From positions 3,534,001 through 3,598,000 of the forward strand of contig NZ_LR590470.1 of assembly GCF_901472535.1 (NCBI RefSeq): a stretch of 64,000 nucleotides of DNA. The letters are read 5' to 3'. The notes below the pieces were generated by a model. The model was not told where the DNA came from and did no database searches. It saw only the letters and a list, made by a program, of their open reading frames with translations. Below are positions 8,602-18,183 of this stretch, one piece after another; positions within the stretch are counted from its first letter, which is position 1, and the number at the start of each line of letters is the position of its first letter. A program made the position numbers and the translations under genes. Origin of the DNA: Sphingobacterium daejeonense (GTDB taxonomy: Bacteria; Bacteroidota; Bacteroidia; Sphingobacteriales; Sphingobacteriaceae).

Positions 8602-10119
8602 TTATGGTTTTTGCCACCAGACTTTAGTATTCATTTCATCAGGACCTTGCCTTTCAATGGCGGCTCTATAATTCTTGGAATTAGTGGATTGTACATATAC
8701 AGGATAAGTCATTCTTGCTGGCATTTCACCGTTATTTGACAGTCCTTTCCCTTTTGGTAAGATTGGGTGACCTGTTCTTCTATGTTCAAACCACTGTTGG
8801 TTGTCAACCATAAACAGGGCATAATATTTCTGTCTGTGCAATCTTTCCATTTTCTGTTCTATATTCTCGTTATCATTCCAATCTATGTCAGAAGCAACTA
8901 AATGGGATTGAGCATTGCCTTTCCAATTCGGCAACCATAGTCTGATGCATGACTCTACCCCGCTATAAAAGGCTTCTCGAACATTGCCCTTAATTATCCC
9001 TTTAAGGATAGCCTCAGCTTTAATAAACTCCACTTCTGAGAAGTTCAACATCATCCCAGTTAGAGGCTCCTTCTGCAGACTATTTACCCCTCCCTGCTGG
9101 TCAGCAGAATAGAAATACGACATTTTTGTAACATCTTCATTTCCTGGTTCATATCCGCTAGGCACTCCTGTATAGCTTCCACTAATTGGTGCAATTCCCA
9201 ATCTATTTACATTGCCGGTACCATATTCTGGGATGTTAAGCCTGGGATCATTGGAATCTCTTAAGAAATCAATAAAGAATTCCGCTATCGCGACCGCACG
9301 GAAATCTTGGACCCGTGTAAGCATAAATGGTGATATATAGGCTCCATTTCCAGTCCATCTTAAAATAGCGGATTCTTCATTTTTAGATATTATGGGATAT
9401 TCTGCTCTTTTTGTCTCCAAAATCTCTTGGATCTTTTGAGTAGCAAATTCCTTTATTTCCTCTTTGTGGACAACACGCAACAAAAGTCTCAGGTACAGTG
9501 AATTACTAAATCTTCGCCAGTTATTGACATTTCCACTATAAACAGGATCATGAGTAGGATCAATTGACTGGTTAGTTGCCAAATAAGCGTTAGCTGTATC
9601 TAATTTGTCAAATATATCTTTATAGATTTCAAATTGTGGATCAAATTGCGGTTCGAAATTCAATGAGTCTCGACCAAGAATTGACCCGGAATAAGGAATA
9701 TCACCATAGGTATCTGTTAAGATGGAGTATGTCCAGGATTGAAGTACAAGAGAGATACCTTGATAGGATTTATTGGTGTTTTCACCTCGAGTTGATTTAC
9801 TGTACATGTCTTTGTAATTAGACATGTTCAAGTAATGGCTATTCCAAGTATAATCGGACCAGTTTCTTCTGATATCATAACGAAAGACCCGACCTTCACC
9901 ATCACTCATGTTAACAGTTACCTGCATGAGTTCATTATTGAAGGTTCTATTCCTTTGCATATTGTAACCCACAGTTTTTACCAATGCGCTTGACATAAAC
10001 TGATTTGGATAACCATCCTTTGATCCTGTTGGGTCAATATTCAGTTTATCAAATCCTTTTTGGCAAGAACTGAATATGATGAATGAGGCTAATGTTAGAA
10101 GTAAAATTTTTAGTTTCAT
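8602..10119 (-). CDS. SusD/RagB-family surface lipoprotein (SusD-like 2 type)
   Basis: Substrate-binding partner of the upstream SusC-like porin. The likely start is ATG 10117-10119, giving MKLKILLLTL... with lipobox FSSC (Cys19); an ATG 21 bases further up would overlap susC and precede the signal peptide needlessly. The mature protein (about 505 residues in all) is mainly helical, with a tetratricopeptide-like SusD core. Motifs such as LVLQSWTYSILTDTYGDIPY and the LNFSEVEFIKAEAILKG segment are typical of the SusD_2 subgroup. The gene begins 10 bases after susC and ends 10 bases before the DUF5689 gene. Its ligand cannot be predicted from sequence. Confidence 0.93.
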   Translation of the reverse strand: MKLKILLLTLASFIIFSSCQKGFDKLNIDPTGSKDGYPNQFMSSALVKTVGYNMQRNRTFNNELMQVTVNMSDGEGRVFRYDIRRNWSDYTWNSHYLNMSNYKDMYSKSTRGENTNKSYQGISLVLQSWTYSILTDTYGDIPYSGSILGRDSLNFEPQFDPQFEIYKDIFDKLDTANAYLATNQSIDPTHDPVYSGNVNNWRRFSNSLYLRLLLRVVHKEEIKEFATQKIQEILETKRAEYPIISKNEESAILRWTGNGAYISPFMLTRVQDFRAVAIAEFFIDFLRDSNDPRLNIPEYGTGNVNRLGIAPISGSYTGVPSGYEPGNEDVTKMSYFYSADQQGGVNSLQKEPLTGMMLNFSEVEFIKAEAILKGIIKGNVREAFYSGVESCIRLWLPNWKGNAQSHLVASDIDWNDNENIEQKMERLHRQKYYALFMVDNQQWFEHRRTGHPILPKGKGLSNNGEMPARMTYPVYVQSTNSKNYRAAIERQGPDEMNTKVWWQKP

Positions 10120-10129
10120 GATATTATAA

Positions 10130-13100
10130 TTAAAATCCAACGATTAAATTAAAACCGAATGTTCTAGTTGAAGGGAACTGAGCGATTTCAAATCCTTTAA
10201 CCACATCGGGGCCATCGAGCGTTCCGAATTCAGGGTCGAATGCGGGCCATTTAGTCCAGATAAATAGGTCACGCCCATAAATACCCACTGTTGCTCTATT
10301 TACGTTGATTTTTTGAGTTAGTTTTTTACTAAGGGTATAGTCCAACCTAGCTTCACGGAATTTCAGGAAGTCAGTTGGGAAGACGTTTCCTTCTGCGTTG
10401 TCGGGTCCAAAGTGAGAACGGTAATATTGATCGATATTTGTCGCGATGACATCGTTCTTGCGGAATGTTCCATCCGGATTTTGCAATACTCCGTTTCCTA
10501 TAATTCCGCTATATCTTCCAGGCAAGGTATTTCTTGTTTTACCTTGTTCTGCCAATTTATAATGAGTGAGCGAATGAGCTACTCCACCCCATTGGGTATC
10601 AAACAATAGGTTTAATTTTAGGCCTCTATAATTGAAGGTATTTCCGAAACTTAACTTTCCTTTTGGGTAATTATTTCCTAAAGGAATTAAATAGTTGGTT
10701 AGTTTTGCATAACCTGTTCTTTCATCATAGATGATTTGTCCATCTGGGGCACGCAAATATCCCAGACCGAACATATCGCCCATACTTCCTCCGACATGTC
10801 CAATGATTTGACCTAATCCTATGGATCTTGCTTGGATAACAATTGAACTATCGGATAGCTCAAGTATTTTATTTCTGTTGGCGGTATAAGTGACCAGCGA
10901 TGACCAGCTGAAATTAGCATTTTTGATCTGATTGGTATTTAATGCTATTTCAAGTCCGGTATTTTGAACTTCACCGACATTCATGATAAATCTATTCACC
11001 CCAGAAGATGCATCCACTATTCTTCTTAGATGTTGATTGAATGAATTTGCTTTATATACGGAAACATCTAAATTGACTTTATTTTTGAACAGTCTAATAT
11101 CAGCCCCGAATTCCAATGAGTTAGTTTTCAATGGTTTCAACAATGGATTAACTAATAGGTGCGGGTTTGTCAATGAACCACCGATAAGTGGATTTCCAAC
11201 CTGGTAGGTAAAATTCGTTAAGTATGGTGTTTGTGCACCGGAACCAGTTCCTGCAATGGAAGCTCTAATTTTTGCAAAGGAGATTATCTCTGGCAGATTT
11301 GCGATTTCCGAAATCACAAAAGACCCATTTAATGAAGGGTAAAAAAAGTTGACCTTTTTATCAGGAAATGCAGAAGAATGCAAAGTACTTGTCCAATCCA
11401 TCCGCGCTGTTGCATCCAAAAAAAGAAATTCTCGGTAAGCAGCAGTCATCAATCCATAAAAGGAATTGGTTTCAAATTTTTCTATTCTCTGCTTACTTCT
11501 AACGCCATATTTAGAATTGCTATGGTTGAACTCTCCAGGAAAGGTAAGTCCATCAGATGCCAACTCATCTCTTCTATATTCATTTGCCAATGTAGCCCCT
11601 CCAGCAGTGATAGAAAAATCGAAGTCTTTGTTAATTTCCTTTTGATAGCGCAATAAAAAATCTGCATTGGTTTCTTTTCCAAAAATGGCTTGAGTTCTAT
11701 GGCTACCTTCTGGCAATCTTGATCCAGCATCATATGGCCTATTTTGAAATCTATTCTCAGTAGACAAATCCATAGATGCCCTCAATAGCAGACTTAATTC
11801 TTTAGTGAATTGATACGTTGTTTGCGCATTACCTGTAATTACATGGCGATTGTTTGAATTGATGAATTCATTGACAATGGCATAAGGATTTTCAGGATAT
11901 GAACTAAAAGGATATTTGATTCGTTCATTTTCTTTTCCTTTAACCCAATAGTCTTTTAGACCATTGATGTCCGAACTTGGCTGCCAAAAGATATACCAAT
12001 ACATCAGAGATTGGTTTCCATAGCCTGATCCCGGCAAATTATCACTCCAACGGTTATTATAATTCACCTTTGTATTGATCTGGAGTTTATCAGAAACTCT
12101 TGAATTCACTGAAATTGCAAAAGTATTTCGTTTATAGCCTGTATTAGGCACGATCCATTTGTTTTGGACATTTGTTGCTGAGAATCTCGCTGTTGTTTTG
12201 TCGGTGCTACCGTCAATACTTACGGAATTGGTATATGTTCTACCCACATCAAAAAAAGCATTAACACCATTTTTTCCTGAATATGCTCTCCATGGTGTTC
12301 GTTCTAGTCCTACAGTTTGCGTTTTGGGATCGTACTGAAAGAATTTTTGACCATCGAATTTTGGACCATATGCAGAACTTGTTCCTGCAGTGCTATGCCC
12401 ATCTTCTGAGGGACCATAAGAATAATGCGCAGAACCACCCAATCCTTGCCCATACTCATATTGCAATGCTGGAGATCTATTCATGCTTTCAAAAGAGACA
12501 TTGGAATTTACCGTTACGCCTATCCCTTTATCTTTTTTAGAACCAGATTTTGTGGTGATAACGATTGCACCATTTGCTGCGCGCTGTCCATAAAGTGCAG
12601 CAGCACCCGGGCCTTTAAGCACGGTAATGGTCTCAATATCTTCAGGGTTGATATCATCCATTCCTGAGCCATAATCGACAGGCATATTTTCAGAACTCAC
12701 ACCATATGCATTATCAGAATCCAAGGCAGACCTGCGGCCAGAGCCACCATTGACCATTACTCCATCTACAATAATCAGAGCTTCATTCTCACCTGTAATA
12801 TTGTTTTCCCCACGAAGTATGATTTTGGTTGTTCCAACAGGACCTGCATTTGAACGCATAAGGTTCAAACCCGCGACTTTTCCTGATAATGCATCCATCC
12901 AATTACTGGATAAAGCTTCAGTTAATTGTTCTCCTTTAACTGTTGTAGTTGAATAGCCTAGAGCTTTTTCATCTCGTTTAATTCCTAAAGCGGTAACTAC
13001 AACTTCATCTATTGATTCGTCAAGAGGAGACAATTCAACTCTAATGTTATTTTTATTTGCCTTAATTGAAGACTGTACATATCCTATTCTTTTGAAGGAT

Positions 13101-13363
13101 ATTTCTGTACCTTTAATTACTTCCTTTTGAAATACCCCACTCGCATTCGTAGATCCTACTTGTCTATTTCCTACCATTATACTTACCCCTTCGATAGGTT
13201 CACCAGATGATTTGTCAACAACAGTAAGTCGAATATCGATCAATTGCTGATCTTTTTGAACCACTTGGAGGTAAGGCAAGTGGCTGGATGCCAAGCTTTC
13301 CCCATTTGCATTTAGCAAGAGAGCAAGCAAAGGCACGCAAAATTTCATTGAAGTTTTACTCAT
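10130..13363 (-). CDS. SusC/RagA-family TonB-dependent outer-membrane transporter
   Basis: A 1077-residue TonB-linked porin that imports a ligand captured by the SusD-like lipoprotein. In order: signal peptide (to about residue 26), a carboxypeptidase-regulatory-like beta-sandwich (about 45-110), the DEVVVTALGIKR segment typical of the SusC N-terminus, a plug domain with LIIVDGV and ITVLKGPGAAALYGQRAANGAI, then a 22-strand beta-barrel ending in an aromatic residue (IVGF). It is the first gene of the operon with susD and DUF5689. No anti-sigma, hybrid two-component or glycoside hydrolase gene adjoins it, so neither regulation nor substrate can be inferred. Confidence 0.95.
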   Translation of the reverse strand: MSKTSMKFCVPLLALLLNANGESLASSHLPYLQVVQKDQQLIDIRLTVVDKSSGEPIEGVSIMVGNRQVGSTNASGVFQKEVIKGTEISFKRIGYVQSSIKANKNNIRVELSPLDESIDEVVVTALGIKRDEKALGYSTTTVKGEQLTEALSSNWMDALSGKVAGLNLMRSNAGPVGTTKIILRGENNITGENEALIIVDGVMVNGGSGRRSALDSDNAYGVSSENMPVDYGSGMDDINPEDIETITVLKGPGAAALYGQRAANGAIVITTKSGSKKDKGIGVTVNSNVSFESMNRSPALQYEYGQGLGGSAHYSYGPSEDGHSTAGTSSAYGPKFDGQKFFQYDPKTQTVGLERTPWRAYSGKNGVNAFFDVGRTYTNSVSIDGSTDKTTARFSATNVQNKWIVPNTGYKRNTFAISVNSRVSDKLQINTKVNYNNRWSDNLPGSGYGNQSLMYWYIFWQPSSDINGLKDYWVKGKENERIKYPFSSYPENPYAIVNEFINSNNRHVITGNAQTTYQFTKELSLLLRASMDLSTENRFQNRPYDAGSRLPEGSHRTQAIFGKETNADFLLRYQKEINKDFDFSITAGGATLANEYRRDELASDGLTFPGEFNHSNSKYGVRSKQRIEKFETNSFYGLMTAAYREFLFLDATARMDWTSTLHSSAFPDKKVNFFYPSLNGSFVISEIANLPEIISFAKIRASIAGTGSGAQTPYLTNFTYQVGNPLIGGSLTNPHLLVNPLLKPLKTNSLEFGADIRLFKNKVNLDVSVYKANSFNQHLRRIVDASSGVNRFIMNVGEVQNTGLEIALNTNQIKNANFSWSSLVTYTANRNKILELSDSSIVIQARSIGLGQIIGHVGGSMGDMFGLGYLRAPDGQIIYDERTGYAKLTNYLIPLGNNYPKGKLSFGNTFNYRGLKLNLLFDTQWGGVAHSLTHYKLAEQGKTRNTLPGRYSGIIGNGVLQNPDGTFRKNDVIATNIDQYYRSHFGPDNAEGNVFPTDFLKFREARLDYTLSKKLTQKINVNRATVGIYGRDLFIWTKWPAFDPEFGTLDGPDVVKGFEIAQFPSTRTFGFNLIVGF

Positions 13364-13493
13364 TTATAAGAGTATTTACTTAACTATTGCGACAAATTTA
13401 ATCTTAATGGATAATATTATGATTAAATAAACGTTGGTAAATTGATAATAAATGGTTAAAATTATATTAAGAGAAATATATTATTTACATAAG

Positions 13494-13527
13494 AAAAAAG
13501 AGCGACATTTGAATTAATGTCGCTCTT
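13494..13527 (-). terminator. Intrinsic terminator after the glsA-glsB pair
   Basis: A 12-bp perfect stem, AAGAGCGACATT / AATGTCGCTCTT (13498-13509 and 13516-13527), is followed on the minus strand by a T-rich tract. It separates the acyltransferase pair from the susC promoter region. Confidence 0.85.
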
Positions 13528-13549
13528 CTGTATGTTGAATTATTTAATT

Positions 13550-14515
13550 TTATCTGGTTTTTACAGGTCGCTGTCCATAATGTCTGTCTCTTTCAAATGT
13601 TGACATATGGCGTTCTTTTTTGGCGGGATAAATATCATCCAAAGTAATCATAATACCTGTTTCTTCCACTTCTCCAAACTCATTATTTTGGGCAGTACCA
13701 AAGACTCTCATGGTTGGAGAAAGGTTCATATAGGTATTGATTAAAGGCGGAATATTTTCATCCAATTCTCTAATTCTTGTATTTAATACTTTGTAACCTT
13801 CTTTGTATTCAAGTCCATCAAAAATCCCTTCGTATTTCGAGATATCCGTTTTATAACCTAAATATAAATCCTCCACAGGATGAACCAAATTATCTTTATC
13901 CGGGAAATAGTGATTCATGAAATAGATTAATAAATCTCTTGCTTCGGGATTATAATGCGGATACATGGTAACTTTTCCGAAGAGATATTTCACATCGGGG
14001 TTTAAAAGTACCAATGCACCTAATCCATCCCATAAATTATCCAGAGAAAAAATACCCTTTCTATTATCTATCGCTGGTTGGTATTTAGGTTGCACCCATG
14101 ATCTTCCTAATTCTATAGTATAAGGAAGGAAGTCTTTTTTGAATTGTTCTGTAAAATCGAAATAATGAGCGGTTGACAAATGGAGTTCACCATTATTATC
14201 AGCAGCTTGGTCACATTTTATTACTCTGTAACCTGCGATTATTTCTTCATCTTCAGGGTTCCATGCGATTAATTGGTCGTAATTGTGTTCGGAAGTGTCA
14301 TTTTCATCGATATCCAATGGCAGTCCTGTACCGCCACCAGCACCTCTAAAAGTAAGTTCCCTTAATCTACCAATCTCACGCATGATATTTGGTGCGGTAT
14401 GATAATTTACTAGGTATACTTCGTTGCTACCATTGTTGGTATAGCGTACGAAAGCCTCCTTAGTAAGTTCTTTCTTAATTAGATCTCTATCTACCGGTTG
14501 AATTATTTCTTGCAT
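13550..14515 (-). CDS. glsB: GNAT-fold N-acyltransferase, probable glycine-lipid synthase GlsB
   Basis: A 321-residue protein of the OlsB-like acyltransferase group, which attaches a 3-hydroxy fatty acid to an amino acid. Typical elements are REIGRLRELTFRGAGGGTG near 45-65, IAGYRVIKC, and TIELGRSWVQPKYQ. In Bacteroides thetaiotaomicron the orthologous pair GlsB/GlsA makes glycine lipids by N- then O-acylation of glycine. The amino-acid choice here (glycine, serine or ornithine) is inferred from lineage, not seen. The gene begins 3 bases after the O-acyltransferase gene and ends before a strong terminator, so the two form a two-gene operon. Confidence 0.8.
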   Translation of the reverse strand: MQEIIQPVDRDLIKKELTKEAFVRYTNNGSNEVYLVNYHTAPNIMREIGRLRELTFRGAGGGTGLPLDIDENDTSEHNYDQLIAWNPEDEEIIAGYRVIKCDQAADNNGELHLSTAHYFDFTEQFKKDFLPYTIELGRSWVQPKYQPAIDNRKGIFSLDNLWDGLGALVLLNPDVKYLFGKVTMYPHYNPEARDLLIYFMNHYFPDKDNLVHPVEDLYLGYKTDISKYEGIFDGLEYKEGYKVLNTRIRELDENIPPLINTYMNLSPTMRVFGTAQNNEFGEVEETGIMITLDDIYPAKKERHMSTFERDRHYGQRPVKTR

Positions 14516-14518
14516 AAA

Positions 14519-15352
14519 TTATTTTTTACCATCGGCCATGGCATAAACCACATCTTTTACTTCAGCAGCCCATTGACGTTCGTTTTTACTGGTGTCGAAA
14601 TGGGTATAAGGAATTTTCTTCCCAATTCTGATTGTTATATCTTTACCTCTTTGTGAGAACAACTCATCGGGTAAATATAACATTTCAATATTTGCTTTCA
14701 ACCCTAATTTCTGTCTTATTCTTGCTAGATTATAAAAGAAGTTTGAATTTCTGCCCTCAATATACACAGGAACAATATCTTTTTTATATTTTTTTGCTTT
14801 ACTGATAAAGCTTTTTTTCCATTCAAGGTCGACAACTTTTCCATTAATCTTTCTAGACACAAGTCCTGCTGGGAATACAAGTAAGGCATGATCGGATGCA
14901 TAAGCATTTTCAATTGCAGCGATCCCCGATTTACTTTGTCCACCGATTTTGTTCACAGGTACGAATAGAGGTTCCAGGTTACGGACATTCATAAGGATAT
15001 CATTTACCAAGAACTTGACATCTTTACGATATTTGCCAATTACCTGCATAAATGCTACTCCATCCAATCCGCCTAGTGGGTGATTTGAAGCAAAGATGAC
15101 GCTATCTTCCAAAGGAATATTTTCCGCTCCTTCTAAATGCACATTTACCTGAAGCTCTTTCAGCAATGAGTCCACAAAGTCTAAGCCCATATCATCATGA
15201 TACGTAGTCATGATGTAATTAATCTCGTCTTCGTGCAAGGTTCTCTTTAAATAACTCATTAATGGCTTAGGTATCCATTTGGCTAAACCTGGACTTTTCT
15301 TACGTATTACTTCCCTGATTTCAATAAACTTATCTTGCTCTAGTAAGCCCAT
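14519..15352 (-). CDS. glsA: Lysophospholipid-type O-acyltransferase, probable GlsA
   Basis: A 277-residue PlsC-related acyltransferase thought to add the second acyl chain to the N-acyl amino acid made by the next gene. The catalytic motif reads SNHPLGGLDG (H91 and D97), with five residues between His and Asp rather than the four of classic NHx4D enzymes. The substrate-binding loop LLVFPAGLVSRK corresponds to the FPEGTRS motif. The N-terminal part (MSYLKRTLHEDEIN) is amphipathic, suggesting membrane attachment. It is the first gene of the pair. Confidence 0.8.
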   Translation of the reverse strand: MGLLEQDKFIEIREVIRKKSPGLAKWIPKPLMSYLKRTLHEDEINYIMTTYHDDMGLDFVDSLLKELQVNVHLEGAENIPLEDSVIFASNHPLGGLDGVAFMQVIGKYRKDVKFLVNDILMNVRNLEPLFVPVNKIGGQSKSGIAAIENAYASDHALLVFPAGLVSRKINGKVVDLEWKKSFISKAKKYKKDIVPVYIEGRNSNFFYNLARIRQKLGLKANIEMLYLPDELFSQRGKDITIRIGKKIPYTHFDTSKNERQWAAEVKDVVYAMADGKK

Positions 15353-15528
15353 ATACTATACTACTCTTTAATAAAAGTTGTGTAAAATTACATAATTAGT
15401 TTTAAGATGAGTAAAACATCTTTTTATTTATATCAAATTTAATATTTTCGTTACCTTAGCAATTAAGGGATAATTAAACTAAAATTAAACGTTTTTTGTT
15501 TATTGTAGTTTAATAAATAAAAGGAATC

Positions 15529-16191
15529 ATGTATATCGGAGAAAACATATCAACGCTTTATACCGAAGTTCACCCGAACGATTCGGTTTCTGCTACGTTG
15601 GACAAAGTCAATGAGCTCCATTTTCATCAACTGCCAGTGGTCAAAGGAAAGGAATATTTGGGATTGATCACCGAAGAAGACCTGCTATCTGCAGAAGATG
15701 AAGATACATTAATCAAAGAAATGAAATTCACTTTTCCTTTCATTTACTTATATGACTATCAACATATATATGATGCTCTACAATATCTAGAAACTTACCA
15801 ATTTGATTTGTTGCCCATTGTCAACAAGCAAAAGGAATATGTGGGAGTTATTACTCAGAAGGATTTATTGAGATCGATAAACCAAACCTTATCCAATCAA
15901 GATAAAGGTGCTATCATTGTTCTTGAAATGGAAGATAGAGATAATAGCCTGACCCATGTAGCTCATATTATAGAGTCTGAAAACACCAAGATATTAAGTA
16001 CAGGGATTCATCCTATTGAGAATTCGACCAAGGTTGAGTTAACCATAAAGGTAAACAAAAACAATATTTCATCGGTTTTAGCTTCTTTATGGCGCCATGA
16101 TTATGTTGTGAAAGCTACTTTTAATGATGGATCAGACCAGAATGACATCCAAGAGCGTTATAATCTTTTGATGAATTATTTGAATATTTAA
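15529..16191 (+). CDS. CBS-domain protein (AcuB-like)
   Basis: A 220-residue cytoplasmic protein with two CBS motifs (about 1-55 and 70-125) followed by an ACT-like regulatory segment (about 130-190), as in AcuB proteins. The CBS pair probably binds adenine nucleotides; segments FHQLPVVKGKEYLGLITEEDLL and FDLLPIVNKQKEYVGVITQKDLL are the two cores. No enzyme domain is attached. It lies 42 bases before nadK, an arrangement found in many Bacteroidota, suggesting a link to NAD metabolism, but its target is unknown. Confidence 0.88.
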   Translation: MYIGENISTLYTEVHPNDSVSATLDKVNELHFHQLPVVKGKEYLGLITEEDLLSAEDEDTLIKEMKFTFPFIYLYDYQHIYDALQYLETYQFDLLPIVNKQKEYVGVITQKDLLRSINQTLSNQDKGAIIVLEMEDRDNSLTHVAHIIESENTKILSTGIHPIENSTKVELTIKVNKNNISSVLASLWRHDYVVKATFNDGSDQNDIQERYNLLMNYLNI

Positions 16192-16233
16192 TACCTAGAA
16201 ATTCTCATCTTTGCGCAAAATATTATTTAAAGC

Positions 16234-17127
16234 ATGAAAGAGCTGTCCATAGCAGTATACGGTCGAGAGTTTAATCAATCCGTCATCGGATACGTTGTTG
16301 AGCTGTTCACCTATCTGCGTGAAAGAAATGTTAATGTTTATATCCATCATGACTTCCACAGCTTTCTTAAGCGATTGTGCAAACTAGATTTTACCTTTAA
16401 AAAATTCAAGTCGCATAAAGATCTGCCTAGTGATATTGCGTTTATGCTTAGTTTGGGTGGTGATGGCACCATGCTTTCAGCAGCAACATTAATTAAAGAC
16501 TCAGGCATTCCTTTGGCAGGGATCAATTTTGGTCGTTTGGGATTTTTGGCCAATATTTCCAAGAACCATATTGAGGATGCTTTGGACCAAATCTTATCCA
16601 ATAATTATCAGATCCAAAAAAGAGCCTTATTACAGGTAGAGAGTTCTGATGGAACTTTTATTAAAGGTGAGGATTTTGCTTTAAATGACATCACTGTTTT
16701 CAGATCAGATTCTTCGGCCATGATCACGGTGCATGCAGTTTTAGATGATGAGCTGTTGAACTCTTATTGGGCAGATGGCTTGATAATAGCTACTCCAACC
16801 GGATCTACAGCGTATTCATTGAGCTGTGGTGGCCCTATCATTATGCCTGGCAGTGGAAATTTTGTTATTACTCCTATTTCTCCTCACAACTTGAACGTAA
16901 GGCCTATTGTCGTTAATGAAAACATGACATTGCGTCTGGAAATAGAAAGCCGTACTGAAAAGTACATTCTGAGTTGTGATTCAAAAAGTCACACATTAAG
17001 CACAAAAACAAGCCTTACCATCACTAAAGCGCCTTTCAGCATTAATTTAATCCGTCTTCAGAACGATCAATATTTTGGTATTTTGAGAGAGAAATTACTA
17101 TGGGGTATCGATGTTCGCAATTATTAA
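16234..17127 (+). CDS. nadK: NAD kinase
   Basis: A 297-residue NAD+ 2'-phosphotransferase that makes NADP+. It shows the family GGDGT motif at 75-79 (LSLGGDGTMLSAA), the following GINFGRLGFLA segment, the ALNDITV strand, and the glycine-rich GSTAYSLSCGGPI motif. Length matches the family. It follows the CBS gene by 42 bases, and a CATCTTTG box (16207-16214) in that gap is one base from a Bacteroidota -7 element, so it may have its own promoter. Confidence 0.96.
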   Translation: MKELSIAVYGREFNQSVIGYVVELFTYLRERNVNVYIHHDFHSFLKRLCKLDFTFKKFKSHKDLPSDIAFMLSLGGDGTMLSAATLIKDSGIPLAGINFGRLGFLANISKNHIEDALDQILSNNYQIQKRALLQVESSDGTFIKGEDFALNDITVFRSDSSAMITVHAVLDDELLNSYWADGLIIATPTGSTAYSLSCGGPIIMPGSGNFVITPISPHNLNVRPIVVNENMTLRLEIESRTEKYILSCDSKSHTLSTKTSLTITKAPFSINLIRLQNDQYFGILREKLLWGIDVRNY

Positions 17128-17165
17128 TTTTAATGTGCAAACAGCTATTATCCATAATTTTTATA

Positions 17166-17194
17166 TTGGGATTTCTTTAAAAGCCTTATCTTTA
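17166..17194 (+). promoter_or_regulatory. Candidate Bacteroidota-type promoter of uppS
   Basis: TTG at 17166-17168 and TATCTTTA at 17187-17194 are separated by 18 bases, close to the TTTG - TAnnTTTG pattern used by the Bacteroidota primary sigma factor. It lies in the 198-base gap before uppS. The second box has one mismatch. Confidence 0.35.
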
Positions 17195-17325
17195 CGATAA
17201 ATTCTATAAGTATTGGTACCATATCATTTATTTAACCGTTTCATTTTTCAGCAGATGCCTTTGAAATCATATTTTGAGTTGATGACGGTTAATAAATATT
17301 CAATGCATTAATTTCATATTATCTA

Positions 17326-18063
17326 ATGAGTTTTAAAGATAAAATAGATAAAACTAGATTACCCCAGCATATTGCGATTATCATGGATGGTAACGGCCGG
17401 TGGGCAAAAGAGAAGGGAGAACTTCGGGTATTTGGCCACAAAAATGGTGTTACTGCCGTTCGGGAAGCATTAGAGGCTTCCGTTGAGATTGGTCTTTCCT
17501 ATCTTACCCTTTATGCTTTTTCAACTGAGAATTGGAACCGACCTCAATTTGAAGTTGACGCCCTGATGGAGCTATTAGTAAACTCATTAAACCAAGAATT
17601 ACCAACCTTTCAAGAGAATAATATTCGCGTGAACAGCATTGGCAGAATGTCTGATCTTCCAGGGCATTGCCAAGTAACTTTACAGTCAACCATTGAACAA
17701 ACCAAGAACAATACAGGCTGCACATTGACCTTAGCATTGAGCTATGGATCGCGCCAGGAGATCTTGGATGCTACAAAATCAATTGCTGAAAAAGTTAAAA
17801 AAGGTGAAATTTCTCTAGAGGATATTAACGAAGACTTATTCAGCAAAAATCTCTATACCTATGATCTTCCCGACCCTGATTTATTGATCAGAACCAGCGG
17901 TGAAGAGCGCATAAGCAACTATATGTTATGGCAAATAGCTTATTCTGAGCTGTTTTTCCTACCTATGATGTGGCCTGAATTCTCCAGAGAGACTTTATTT
18001 GAGTGTATTTATTTATATCAAAATAGAGAAAGAAGATTTGGGAAAACTAGTGAACAATTATAA
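17326..18063 (+). CDS. uppS: Isoprenyl (undecaprenyl) diphosphate synthase
   Basis: A 245-residue cis-prenyltransferase that builds the C55 carrier lipid used in peptidoglycan and polysaccharide synthesis. Diagnostic motifs are IAIIMDGNGRWA (16-27, with catalytic Asp21), TLYAFSTENWNRP, and DLLIRTSGEERISNYMLWQ near the C-terminus. Length is normal. It sits in the conserved nadK - uppS - bamA - skp envelope-biogenesis cluster. Confidence 0.96.
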   Translation: MSFKDKIDKTRLPQHIAIIMDGNGRWAKEKGELRVFGHKNGVTAVREALEASVEIGLSYLTLYAFSTENWNRPQFEVDALMELLVNSLNQELPTFQENNIRVNSIGRMSDLPGHCQVTLQSTIEQTKNNTGCTLTLALSYGSRQEILDATKSIAEKVKKGEISLEDINEDLFSKNLYTYDLPDPDLLIRTSGEERISNYMLWQIAYSELFFLPMMWPEFSRETLFECIYLYQNRERRFGKTSEQL

Positions 18064-18183
18064 GAAATCATTACTTTTGCAACATTTTGATTCCGGCAGG
18101 TATAATGTCAGGAATTCGTAATATTTCTTTTAACAAAAATTAACAAGACTTTGCTGTACTTTAGCAGACATAATAAAAAGTAA

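Noticed and set aside
11482..11733. Several 60-90 codon frames opposite or within susC, susD, bamA and dnaB
   Set aside because: They overlap well-supported genes in other frames, have no recognisable motifs and lack start signals.
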